Of a stretch of DNA of 64,000 bases, positions 36,847 through 48,239 are shown in pieces. The DNA comes from Erythrocercus mccallii (taxonomy: Eukaryota; Chordata; Aves; Passeriformes; Dicruridae), in contig VZRG01000303.1 of the NCBI GenBank assembly GCA_013397435.1, forward strand, positions 496,001 through 560,000, written 5' to 3'. Under the pieces are notes generated by a model. It was not told the origin of the DNA. It made no database searches and saw nothing but the letters and a program-made list of their open reading frames with translations. The position numbers were made by a program, and so were the translations under genes. How positions within the stretch are numbered: the first letter of the stretch is position 1; each line of letters begins with the position of its first letter.

Positions 36847-39369
36847 ATTTGAGATGAGACCTTGCCAAATTGGTCCAAATTGCAATGGGTGGGAAGCAGC
36901 AGAAATCCTTTTGTACTCTTTCTTTGGTTAACAAAGTCACACCTTGGAGGTGGCAAACACACAGCATGCTGCTGATTCTGATTTACAGTAAACATTTGAC
37001 ATGCATTGAGTCTTTTTCTCCTCTCCAAGCCGCCAACTTGCAAACTGCTTTGGGCAAAGCATCCAAACTGTAGTACCTTTGGTAAAGAGAACACCTGCTA
37101 GCCCATGAAAATCTGGATTATTTGTCTTTTCACAAAAAAGTTTATAAGAAGTGGCTTATAAAGGAAAACATACAGGTAAACTCACCGTAAATAGTGTTAA
37201 GTTGCCTCTAAAACTGAGTGTAATTTGGACACTCCAGGGAGATGTGTGATAGCAGAACGAATGAAGAAAATTTTGAATATAGAAAAAAATATTTTGAATG
37301 TAGAAAGGGGCCAAAGGATTAAAAGCATATTTTTAAAGTGCTTATGTCTTTGCTCTTCACAACTTACTGAATATGCAAAAAAAAAATTATTAACTACTGA
37401 ATGTATACAACTTAAAAGGAGGAGACTTTGCAGAAGTTTGGGGAAATGTTCTTTTACTGAGGCTTCTTGAAATGAATTGTAATTAATTTTTAAATGATAA
37501 TTAATTTTTTAAATTACTACTAAAAGTAATTAATTTTTTTTCTCTCAGCATAATCTGCAGGAACCATAGTGTTTGAATCTCAGTAGGCCTGCTCTAGTCC
37601 TAGGTGATACTCCAAATAAATCTGTCATTACTGGTGCACAGTTATTATTAGAAGTATAAGTGTAGGAAAGACAGAAACTGGAGGTAAAACTTTGCACATT
37701 TACATGATGGGTGCTCAGTGCATTATTGCAAAGGAAACAGGGATTGCTTTGAACTGTGCTCAGAGTACTCTACCGAATGTTTAATTACTGGGTCACATAT
37801 TTGATTTTGATATGACACCAGGCTGCATTGGTACTTCTGTATTAAAAAACTAAATCCAAAACCAAAAAATCCAACTGTGTTCCTTACCCAAATGAAAATG
37901 GCTTTCACCTGAAGGTAAATCTTTGTTGAGTGTACAGTTTTAAAAGAGATATTGGCAAGAACAACCTGTTGCTGAGGCAGTCACAGGTAATAATCAAAAT
38001 GCTCTAAAAATGGAATTTGTGTCTTTGTGAGAGGCAGCATGGCAAATCATCCTGTGTTATGGTCTGAGAAGTAACTGTGTCTTCCTGTTTCTAGGAAAGA
38101 GTGGGATCAATGGCTGCTGATGGGGCTAATCAGAACAGCAGTCAGGGTGCTGGGGTTTTTGAATCATCCGATAATTAAGTCTCTCATCAAATTGAAATGG
38201 AACCTGGGAAAATTACCTGCAGGTGAGCAAGAGAAAGAGTGACATTTTCTGTGTCAGTTTATTAGAAAATGCACAGCGTCAAGTTTTAACTGCCCGAAGG
38301 TGTTGTCTGTGGAGGTGAGTGTGGAGACCAGATCCCCTTGTGATCCTTTGTGTACACAAACGTTGGTGTCCTTTGCTACAACTTGGCCTATAGTACAGGA
38401 TAATATCTGATTTTGTTCTTTTTATGGGACTGATGAAAGCAGTCTTCGATAGACTGTGGCCTTCCTCTTCCTCCTTGTACGCCAGAGGCATGTGCTGCTT
38501 TAGGTCTGGGTGGTATCCAAGGGAAGGGATTAACTCTCATTGAGGTACTTAGTGAGTGTAGACTTGGTATCTGACATATTATTTCACTCTATGTCTGGGT
38601 CAGCTATATATTCTGTAATAGATTATTGTGGAAATATTAATTTGTCCTTGATGGCTATCATTAGGTCTGTGATAATTGGAATAGTGGTGGTAAAAATCAC
38701 TGGATGGATAAAACCAAACTAAGTGTAAAGGCATCTCTGACCCTGACTGCTTGCTTTTCCTCACCTGTAGAAAGAAGCAGATGGTAAAATTTTCACTTGG
38801 CTTATGATATCTATAGTAGATGGTATAAATATTAAAGAGTTTCTTGTGGGAAGGGGCTTTTGAGCTTTTTTTCCAGCTGAGTCCTGACCAGGCAGGCTCA
38901 GGAATCCTGGCAGCTGGTGCTGGGGGGAGCCTGTAAAACCGTCAATCACGGCATGCAACCAGCAGCACTTTGTGCAGGAGGAGGCCAAGGGCTGGGCTGG
39001 CAGTGCTTTTGTGCTCAGCAGCAGTGGCAAGGAGCTGCCAGAGGTTGTCCCCAGCATTCGGTGGAGAAATTATCCCTGACTCCCTGGCTCAGCAGAGGCC
39101 ACAGCCCAGAGCAAGCTGCTGAGGAGGGAGCACTGCAGATTTGGGGCTGGGATCTCTCACTGAGGCTAGAGCAAGGCAGATGAGCTCCTTGTCTGCACAG
39201 ATGTGGTGGGATAGCTGACACTGCTGTAGCACTGCAGTGGCTGGGTAGAGGCTCTTTAGGAAAGCCACACTATACTTACAAGTAGGAACGGTTGGAGCTC
39301 TGCTTTGGGAGAGATAAGAGTTAGCTGAGAGCTTGCAGAGCAGTGAGAGAGGGCACACCAACACCTAGG
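36847..39369. other. Intergenic, no gene recognised
   Basis: AT-rich sequence with three TAATTAATTTTT motifs at 37480-37540. A more GC-rich, TG/CA-rich stretch at 38880-39300 may be the decayed 5' part of the following CR1, but I cannot match it. Confidence 0.5.
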
Positions 39370-40400
39370 GGGGTATTGTGGATGTCTGCTGTAAACTGTG
39401 AGGAATTAGACAAAGGTGTCTTCAGATATTTGGAAGAAGTCTTGTGATCACTGGCCCAGATCCTTGTGGGAGTCTAGCCAAACATCCCAATACATGCTGG
39501 AAGGACAATGCATCGGGGCACAAGCAAGCCACGAGATTTCTGGAGTGCATTGATAACAACTTCCTGATAAGGTGATCAAGAAGCAGATGGGGGGACACAC
39601 TCTACTGAACCTTGTACTTGCACAGAAGGAAAGACTGATCAGGGATGTGAGGGTTGAGGGCAGCAGTAACCATGAGTTTGGGTGTATGGGATCCTGAGAT
39701 GAGGGGGAAAAGGTGAAGGACTGGACTTCAGGAGAGCACTTGGGTTTGTTCAAGGATTTGCGTGGAAGAATCCCAGACGAGATCATCCTGGAGAGATCTG
39801 GGGTCCAAGAGGGCTGATTTGTTCTCATTCATGTTGAGGAGCCATCCATTCCAATGAGCAAATCAAGCAAAATCAAGCATGGATTTACAGTAGACAACTT
39901 TCTACAGTGACGTGACTGGAACAGTGGCTGTTCTTTATTTCAGCTTTCCCAAGGCTTTCATCACTGTCTCCCATAACAGACAAACTAATGATGTATGGAT
40001 TAGATGTTTGGACAGTGAGATGGATTTACCTGGCAGAGCTGCTGGGCTCAAAGCAGTATGGTCAGCGGCATGAATTCCAGCCAAAGACTGGTCCTCAAGG
40101 GTATACGCCAGGGGTCAGTCCTGGAGTGCGATACTGTTGGATATTTTCACTAATGACCTGGATGATGGGATAATGTTTTGGTGCACCCTCAGCAAACTTG
40201 CGGACAAAAGTAAAATTAAAAGGAAGCAGTGCTTGCTTGATAGACCACGTCTGAGGCCAACAACCATCTGGACTCCATTCAGACTGTTATCAGCAGGCTG
40301 AGGGAAGTGATCCTTCCCCTCTTTTCAGCATTGGTGAGGCCACATCTGAAGTACTGGGCCCAGTTCTGGGCTCTCCAGTGCAATGGAGACATGAATTTGT
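39370..40400 (+). pseudogene. Decayed CR1 LINE ORF2 (endonuclease and RT remnants)
   Basis: In broken frames the + strand shows CR1 ORF2 landmarks in order. The endonuclease end includes a GHKQATRFLECIDNNFL-like block (about 39497-39560) and a RAAVTMSLG-like stretch corresponding to the segment before the catalytic SDH (about 39650-39690). The RT part includes an FPKAFITVSHN-like stretch (about 39945-39980), YGLDVWTVRWI (about 39990-40035), a weak counterpart of PQGSVLGP (about 40090-40120), FTNDLDDG (about 40145-40170) and TLSKLADK (about 40185-40210). VRPHLKYWAQFWALQCNGDM lies at about 40334-40393. Stops, frameshifts and a large internal deletion (around 39840) make it non-functional. The canonical CR1 3' end is missing; similarity stops near 40400. 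Confidence 0.85.
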
Positions 40401-40709
40401 CCTCCAGTATTCTGTGGACTCAGGATAATGGAATAATACTGCCAACTGCTGAAGGACAGATCTCAATCACTTCACAGAAATGCAAGGGAAGAGTTATTCT
40501 GCAGAACAGATGGAAGTTGAATATATCAGAGGAAATATTAAAAAAATGAACAAGTTTAGGTTTTCCATGAGGAAAGCATATATAATCCTCTTGGAATATT
40601 ATTTCCCCTTTTTAATAAACAAACTATGTGTATGTTTATAAAATATATAAACAGTGGATAAATACACATGCAAATGTGTATATATGCATTTGTATGTATA
40701 TACAAGCAT

Positions 40710-40727
40710 GTGTGTATATATACACAC
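40710..40727. repeat. 18-bp perfect palindrome
   Basis: GTGTGTATATATACACAC is a perfect inverted repeat within a TG/TA-rich stretch (40660-40730). It is alternating purine-pyrimidine throughout, so it could adopt cruciform or Z-type structures. Confidence 0.85.
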
Positions 40728-42024
40728 TAAAGTATAGGTAAATAATAGATAGAAAGAAACCACACTTTGACTCCAGGTCATCACAACAACTGTTACACAC
40801 ACTCTTGGTCCTGTTCTGTTATAAAATCTGTCCTGTTGTATTATTAATACAGAAGGGCAGGAGGTAAGCTCTGACATCAGTGCAAACATGTAATTCCTGC
40901 CCTGGAAGATCTTCCCATCTGAGTACCTCCTTCAGCTGCAGATGAGCAAAACTCTTTTTTTGTGCACTTTGCTTTGCTGTTTGGCTGTGCTGCACGATGC
41001 GTTTACAGAACACTTGATGGGATGTGCTGCTGGGAAGGCTGTAACTCTGTGACCTCAGAAAGGCCAGGGATGTGCTTGACCTGCACCCACAATGTGTCAC
41101 AGCTGAGCCCTGCAGAAGGCAGCAAAGTGTGTGGGAGTTGAGGAAGTCTGGGGGCAGCACGCATGTGGTCAGCCCAAACACAAACAAACAACAAAAACCT
41201 GAGGTGAACAAAACATGTGTTTTGAATGTGAGAATGCTCAGTATGAGAGATGTCCTTCTGGTTAAAATAAAGCAGGAAACAGCTTTTCCACTTATATTCT
41301 ATCTACTAATAATAGCTGCAAATTCATTAAGGCAATTACTGATCTAGGACTTGGTACCATTTTACCATTCAGGTAAAATGCCTGAAGACGTCAGAGAGTG
41401 TGTTTTTTCTTAAGTGTGTTTATTCTTAAGATACTTGAACCCTGCTTCTGACCTGAAGAGGGCCTTGAGGAGTAACAATGTTTCCTTTATAGTGTTTTTA
41501 GAGATGAGCAGAAGTCCTGGAAAAAAGCCCATGACTTTGACTCTGAAAGTCATCATTCACCTTAGCCTTATTCACTCCCTTCCTTCTGAAGAGCCTGCAT
41601 TGCTTGGTTTTGGTTTTTCCCTATCGTATATCTTCTGCCTGCAGAAATTTGTAGTACAGAAGATGACTGAAAAGCAGGACCTGGTCTCTGGGTGCTGATG
41701 GCCTGGCTGTGAGCGCTTCTGTCTGGGCTGGTGGTTCTCTCTCCGTGTTCTGTGCTGGCAAGTGTCAGGTCTGCTATGTGACAAGTCACTAACACTGTGA
41801 TAAACCAAATCTCTTACTCTTCCATATACTTGTTGTTTCAGTATTTTATGAAAAAAAGCCCCAAAGCTTCACTTATACAACCCCATTGGAGAGGTCTTTC
41901 TTGGCCTTCAGCCTAAGCCTCAATTCCACCACCCATAACTTGTATTAAAAGTGTCTGGGGTGGCGATGCAATTTACACTTAGCATGTGGTGTTTATAAAA
42001 TAAATACGAGTGGCAGCTGGTATA

Positions 42025-42075
42025 ACTCATGAAAACTCAGTGTTTGGAAGGGACCTAAGCCAAAGACCATCAGTC
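42025..42075 (-). mobile_element. Possible CR1 scrap
   Basis: GTTTGGAAGGGACCTAAGCC followed by AAAGACCATCAGTCCA resembles the reverse complement of the last 50 bp of CR1. It is too short and diverged to be certain. Confidence 0.3.
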
Positions 42076-42694
42076 CATGTAAAAGTTCCTGTTGGTTTTA
42101 GATTGATCATTTAGCTGTGCCATGTGGGTATTGCATGTGGCCCAGGTTAGTACTTTATGAGGCACCAAAGCTAAAACATTGAGCCTTTCTGTCATTTACT
42201 GTCCTGCTGTGTTCAATTTAATTATAGACAGGCAATTAACAGCATAGGTGAGAGAAAAAGTGAATATTTTACTAGACTTACCCCAAAGTCCACCAACAGT
42301 AGGAAAAGGGAGTTTGCTGTTATGCATACAATAACTGAGCAGGCTTAAGCTTTCTAAATACTCTGCTGACTGGACAACTCACAGAGGTTCACAAGGACAC
42401 CTTGCCCCACAGACAGCCTGTGCAAGGACTGATGGGCTTCAGGCATCAGGATGGAGGCTGAGGCTTGGGTCAGGGGCCCTAGTCAGTTGTTTTCCTCTCT
42501 CATTGGCCCCAGTATGCATATAGCAACACTGTCAGGAGCTTGAATTTCTGTGCATCGCCAGAAGCTATATGGGCATCTGTGTTGTCTGCTAATTCTGGGA
42601 AAGTTTGTGAGCAGAGCAAGGTGAGGGTCACACTGAAAAATTGTCCATAGACTCATCTAACACATCAACATCTAATAATAGTTGACTCTGTTTC

Positions 42695-42709
42695 TTTTTT
42701 TTTTTTTTT
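42695..42709. repeat. Poly(T) run
   Basis: Fifteen T in a row, then CCTTTGCAG. It looks like a splice acceptor, but the following sequence has no recognised exon. Confidence 0.8.
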
Positions 42710-45700
42710 CCTTTGCAGTTCTTTTGCCAGCAGCTTTGCTGTCTGGCTTGCCAGAAATCATTGGATATTTTGAATGGCACTTCTATTCAACATCATTTTA
42801 ACATCAAGACATTTTTGGGGACATTTCTCTCATGCATGCTGACTGTAGCCTACAGGGCTCCTCTGTGAGGCAGAAGGTCCCATGATCCATTTGGGGTGAG
42901 AAACAGCAATTCTCAGTGTTAAAGCTACCAGACTGAAGGTATGGCTTTGCAAAATCTAGTAGCAGCAGTGGTTTAAAAAATACTCTGCACTAGGAGCTCT
43001 TTTCACCTGTGCTGTTCCCCATCCCTTTTTCATTAGCACAACTATTCATGCCATGTAGCGGAGGAAAGGATTTGTTTGCTGTGTGTTTTAAATACTGGCT
43101 TGGTTCCCTAGTACTATTCCCTGAGTGATGCTCAGCAAGCAGTTATGTGGATAACTGCAGTCAGTTTTGTTTCTGAAAACCACCTGCCACACAGCCATGG
43201 CCTGCTGGCTGCTTTACATCTCGTGTAACTGCTTTTACCTGTGCAAAGTCTGTATAAAAATAAAGCGAGTGTCCAGTGGCTTCACACCACAGGAACAGTA
43301 ATTTTAAAGCCACCTTGCAGAAGTGCCCTAAGTGGCTGTGCAAGGCACAGGCTGATGGGGTCTGTGTTTCCAGCTTGGGAACATGGCAGCCAGCAGTGCC
43401 AGCTGAGGGCAACCGCAGGAACCAGGTGCTGCTCTGCAGGTGGCAGATTGCAAGCTGGGTTGGAGCTGCTTGTTTTTCATGCAGTAGTGTTACCCTGCGT
43501 TTCTAGGTGGGGAAAAGTAGAGTTTATGGTCTTTCTGAAGGATGTTTTTATGCTGCCTTCTTATGTTCAAGGGAAGGGAATCCTCATCACCCTGCTGTTG
43601 TCCTTGGCCTTGTGAGGGGGATAGAGGAGGCTTGCCTGGTCCTCCTCTATAGGTCAGAGAGGATCTTAAAATTTACTATGTTGCAATACAATCAAACTTG
43701 GTAACTGTGGGCCAGATTTTGGGGTTTTTGTTTGTTTTGGAAAGTGACATAATTTCCTTTATTCATCATACAGAGGAGAATCCTGCTGCATTTATTTTCT
43801 ATGTGGAAGCATATCTTGAACAGAGATGGTAAAATTGGTTTCTGCTGAAAGGATATAGATTGCTTGTTGGCTGTTCTGCTGTTTTATTTCTGATCCTCTT
43901 GGGGGTTGGAAAGTATTCATCCTTGAGTTTTGTTCTCCCCTCTTCACCACCCTGACCAAATGTGTTCCTCCCCACCAACCATTCACATTTTCTGTTGCTC
44001 TGTGGGTTTATACTTATTTATTTATTTGCACAGAGGTGCAGCATCCTAGGGGATGACTCAGATGTTCAAAAATAGGAGTGCATGGTTAGTCAGAGGTGGC
44101 CACAAACCTTCTAGACAATGCTTCCCAAGGGTTAGCTCTCCCTTTTGGTTTCTTTTGTTTTCTTTGCTTTCAGACATTTGTCTCCAGGAGCTCAGAGACT
44201 GCAGCTGTGATTTCTTTCCTTCGTGCTGGGTTGGTAACAGTGATTTGTGAGCCAAAGAGTTGAATCATATTTCCATGAATAAAGTCATCACAGTATCAAC
44301 GTGATGCCTTTTCAAAACATAGGAATTAAGAGCTAGTTTAATTTAATTTAGTTGGAACACTCCACCATTTTTATTAAACATAAACACAACGTAAGTTGCT
44401 AAAAGCCTCTGAGAGATTTATTAAGGCTGCTAATTTAAGTCTTGTAGAAAAGTCTTCCAAGATTATACAATGAATAGATTTTTCATTCCACTAAGGGTTT
44501 GGATTTTTTTTTCCCATTTAAATGTAATTTGAAGTGCTGCCTGGGAACACACTGTAATAATTTAAATCATCACACGTCTTCTGTTAAAAGTAGGGCTGTT
44601 CTGGCTGCCGTGGTTGTTAACCTGGGAAGAGATGATTGGAATGATGGTCTCTAGTCTGATGTGTCACCACACTTGGGCAGACATTTACATGCAATTCTTC
44701 AAAGGCATTTCATGGGCTACCATCATCTTTGCAAAAGAGACATTTAAGTCTCTGAGTCAAGAACCTGATAGTCTTCAGTAGCTTCCTCCTTTATGTCAAT
44801 GGGACTTCGCATATTTAAAAGACATGTTCAGCATTTTCCGTGTTTAAATCTGTTGAAACCAATCCGGCTTTGTTGCTGCTGCTAGGGCTCTGTCCTCCTC
44901 TGCCTTTAACTGATTGATGAATAATTTACCAAAGAGTGCTCTCAATTATACAACATCACTTTTAGTGCTCTCCTGGGCTGTGGTCTGAGCCAGCTGCAGT
45001 TGGACACCATTGGCAGCCACCTCCCAATCTTCACCAGCTGTAAAGTAAGTGATGGGCAAAGATTTGGGGCTCTGTGAGGGCCACCCTGCCACTGCCCTCG
45101 ATGCCCCAGTGGTGTCTTGTGGGTCTCTGGTGAGCCCACTGCATCTGGAAGGGAAACAGAGGTGCTGCACCAGCAATCTTTCAGCATTCCTGCTGTTTGT
45201 CACGTTGGAATGGGGGAAAAAGCCACCCACTGTAATTAGAAGAAAGTTGCTTAATTAAACAGCTTTAAAGTTGTCTAATTAAAAGAAACTTCACAGGTTG
45301 TTTAATACATTAAATACAGAAGACATTTTTTTCATTGCTTTCTGGGTTATATAAGAAGGGAGAAAAAGCAGGATTTTTACTCATGGACTTCATCCTTAAA
45401 TTAATGATGCTGTCCCAGGAATAAAGAGATTATGGGGATTGCCCAGTGTTCACAGGGGATCTTTGCTTTATTTTTTGAGTTTTGAAAAAGTAAATTGTTG
45501 TGACACTTTTTTAGTCTGGCTCTTCTCTGCTCACGAGTCTCTGTGAGATAATGCTCGTAAAATCTCTCTTTGAGCAGTTCTACTAAAATTAATCACATTA
45601 GTTTCCAGGAAAAGAAATTGCAACCACTTTATGACTTCTGGATGATATTTATTGTTATGTTAACATACAAAAGTTGTCCTTTTAAAGTAAGGACAAAAAA

Positions 45701-47812
45701 GAGAATCCTGTGTGTTAGTTTCCTCAAAAAATAGAATTCAAATGAACAGTCACTTGTGAACTATCTGTAGCTTAAAAGTAAATCAATAAGCATCAAAGGG
45801 AAGATATGGGATGTCCTTTACCTTTAGCATTTTAAGATCAGGTATTTAAATAAATCTGAGATGTGCTGGCTAAACAAAGTGTTTCTCATGGAAAAATCAG
45901 CAATTGTGGTAAGAAAAGTGGAGAAATTATTTGTTTTTTGTGCAGGATCCAGTTAATGAGAAAGAAGCACTAGCTTGCCATCAGGAACCATCTGGGGGAA
46001 GCAGGTTTTATGGAAGTCCCCTTCACAGAGAGGGCTGTTGGTGAGAAGCAGAGACAAATGCCAGTCTAAGTGAGACTTTTCTTCTTTACAAAGACCAGGA
46101 TGACTAACTCCCACTCTGCTGGTACCTTCTGGTGCTGAATAGGCTCAAGAGATGCACCCACTCCAGGTACAGTCACAGGCAGAGCAGTAACTCAGCAAGC
46201 ATTAGGCTGCTGAAGGCACTTAAGGCATTCCTCCATTGGAGAGCTCTACTCGATGTGTTGGAAGGGTCCAGTTTCATTGTTGATATCTTTGGTGGGACAC
46301 ATAGCATGTACAGCTGGCTGGAGCAAGAAGTTGGGGATGTCCAAGGAAAGCTTGCCCAGGTAGTGCTGAGGCATGCAGTACCTCTTGGTTTCCCTTCTGC
46401 TAGAAACAACATCACTGGGAGAGTACCACAGGCAGGTAAAAATCCATGCACAAAAGTGTCTTAACATTTGTGAATTGGGAAATCAGACATGAAGTTACCT
46501 GTGTGACTTTATTGGTGAGCTTTGTTAAGGGCTTTGACATCACCTCTTTATTTTTTTCCCTTACTTTCTCTCCATTATCCTCACTGCTACCTGTCCTTGT
46601 ACTGATAAAACTTGTGAACACTACAGAGAAGTTAAAAGGGCCTCCAGATGTTTTGAGATTACTTTGATTTTTTTTTCTGAGAATTTGCTGTTTGTTACTA
46701 TTTAAAATATTCAAGTGTTTTTTACACTCATTGACTTCAGCTGGTACCAAATCCTCAGCATGTCTACAAATTACCCCTGAGGTGTCAGGTAGCACATCCA
46801 GAGGATGCAGTTTTATAAGCTTTTGAGTACTATTGATTAGTTCATTAGGTGTATCAGCATCACTCCAGTAACCCCTGCAAAGGCTGGACTTGAGTCTATT
46901 TTTCTAAGACAGAATTCAAGCATAATTTTATTTCCTCCTTATAAAGCCTTCCCTCTGTTTGGCACACTGTGACCTCCTTTAAAAATGTAACATTTGTCTG
47001 ATGCAGGATGTTGTTTTAATAGAACAAAATGGGTGTTTTGGAAAGAAAATTATGTTGTGTGTGGGAAAATATATAATATAGATGTTTAAGGAAGACTGCC
47101 CATTCATGTCTTTTTTATAATATTATAATTGTTTTCCTCCCTCTTTTTCCTCCCTTTTTTTGTTTGTTTGTTTGCTGGGACTGGCTCACAGTGCAGATCT
47201 CTGCTATTTGAGCTCCTAGTGCTGCTTAAAGAAATGGAGTTGCTCCTTGGGGCAGATGTGGGCTCCACACCTTTACAAGGAGGCAGAACAGGCACATACT
47301 CCATGGGGGTTTCTTGGACATTTATAGACTGAAGCAGCATGTTGAGCCTTCAGGCTCCAGGACTGTACTCTTATTCTGTAGGGAATCACAAGCTGTCTTA
47401 CCATTTTTTTGCTGTAGTATCTCACTCCTGTGAGTGCAGTATTCCAGGGTAGGAAGTGGCACACCTGCCTGTTCTTGGACTCTTGGGTACTAGTTCAGCA
47501 GCTTACTGTCACATGACACCAAATGGTGCTATGGGGCTGAGGATTTTGTCAAGGCAAACATGTCTGAACTCACATCCTAGAGAGGTGTCTCAGTTTGAGG
47601 AGACAGGTATCTGCCAGGGAAAGCTGGAGTTTTTCTTGGAATGGAGAATGTAAACCCCCTTCCCTCCAAATTATTATAATTTTGCAATTAAGGGCTTTCA
47701 GGCAAAGCTTTGGGAAGAGGGATAGCAGTTCTTTACTAAGAATATTAAAAATACAAATGCAGCAATACAGAAAGACAAGCAAACAAAACAAACAAAAACC
47801 CTAGAAAACCCC

Positions 47813-48239
47813 TGACTGAGTCAGGGACGTGACCTGACACCCTGCTGGGCAGGGTGTTAGCAGCAGTCTAGATGAATCCTCCTGGAGCAGCAGATGTGGT
47901 TCTGTGGAGTAGAGATGATCCCACAGAGAACTCCAGTGGTGGAGAAAATGGTCCCATCTTCCTCTGGAGAAAATCCAGTGGAGAAACAGGAATGTCTGGT
48001 GTTCCTCAGTCCCGTTTTAATCTACGTAGGAGCTCCTGGGGCCCCCACCATGGGGTGGAGCATCTCACAATGGGATGATGTAATGTGTCATGTCATTGGT
48101 GAGCCTCAATGGCCCATTATCAGCAGATATCCCCCAGAGGGAGGATGAATGGTGAAAGAGATAAGAAACACTGCTCCACCTGGTTCTAACAGCTGAGACA
48201 TTATCAAAAAGCATCCACCCCCCTCCCCCTGCAGTTACA
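47813..48239 (+). mobile_element. Possible LTR relic or unclassified repeat
   Basis: This block differs from its surroundings in composition and starts TGACTGAGTCAGGG. It has short blocks typical of promoter/terminator parts of avian LTRs: GGAGCATCTCACAATGGG, GAGATAAGAAACACTGC, CAGCTGAGACATTATCAA and a C-rich end before CTGCAG. I recognise the texture of an interspersed repeat but cannot name a family. No target-site duplication is visible. Confidence 0.4.

Larger units (their letters stand above)
40401..47812. other. Intergenic, mostly unique AT-rich sequence
   Basis: No gene is recognisable. Contents I can name: an 18-bp perfect palindrome at 40710-40727, a possible small CR1 scrap at 42025-42075, a poly(T) run at 42695-42709 followed by CCTTTGCAG, a (TTTA)n run near 44010, and TAATTA-rich segments at 45230-45290. 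The stretch 44300-45650 has the low-repeat, AT-rich texture often seen in conserved non-coding elements, but conservation cannot be judged from one sequence. Confidence 0.5.

Noticed and set aside
39448..39828. 126-codon - strand open frame
   Set aside because: It is the antisense of the decayed CR1 endonuclease region.
42660..42810. Poly(T) plus CCTTTGCAG as a splice acceptor of a new exon
   Set aside because: No donor, conserved peptide or partner exon could be found; the T-run alone explains the resemblance.
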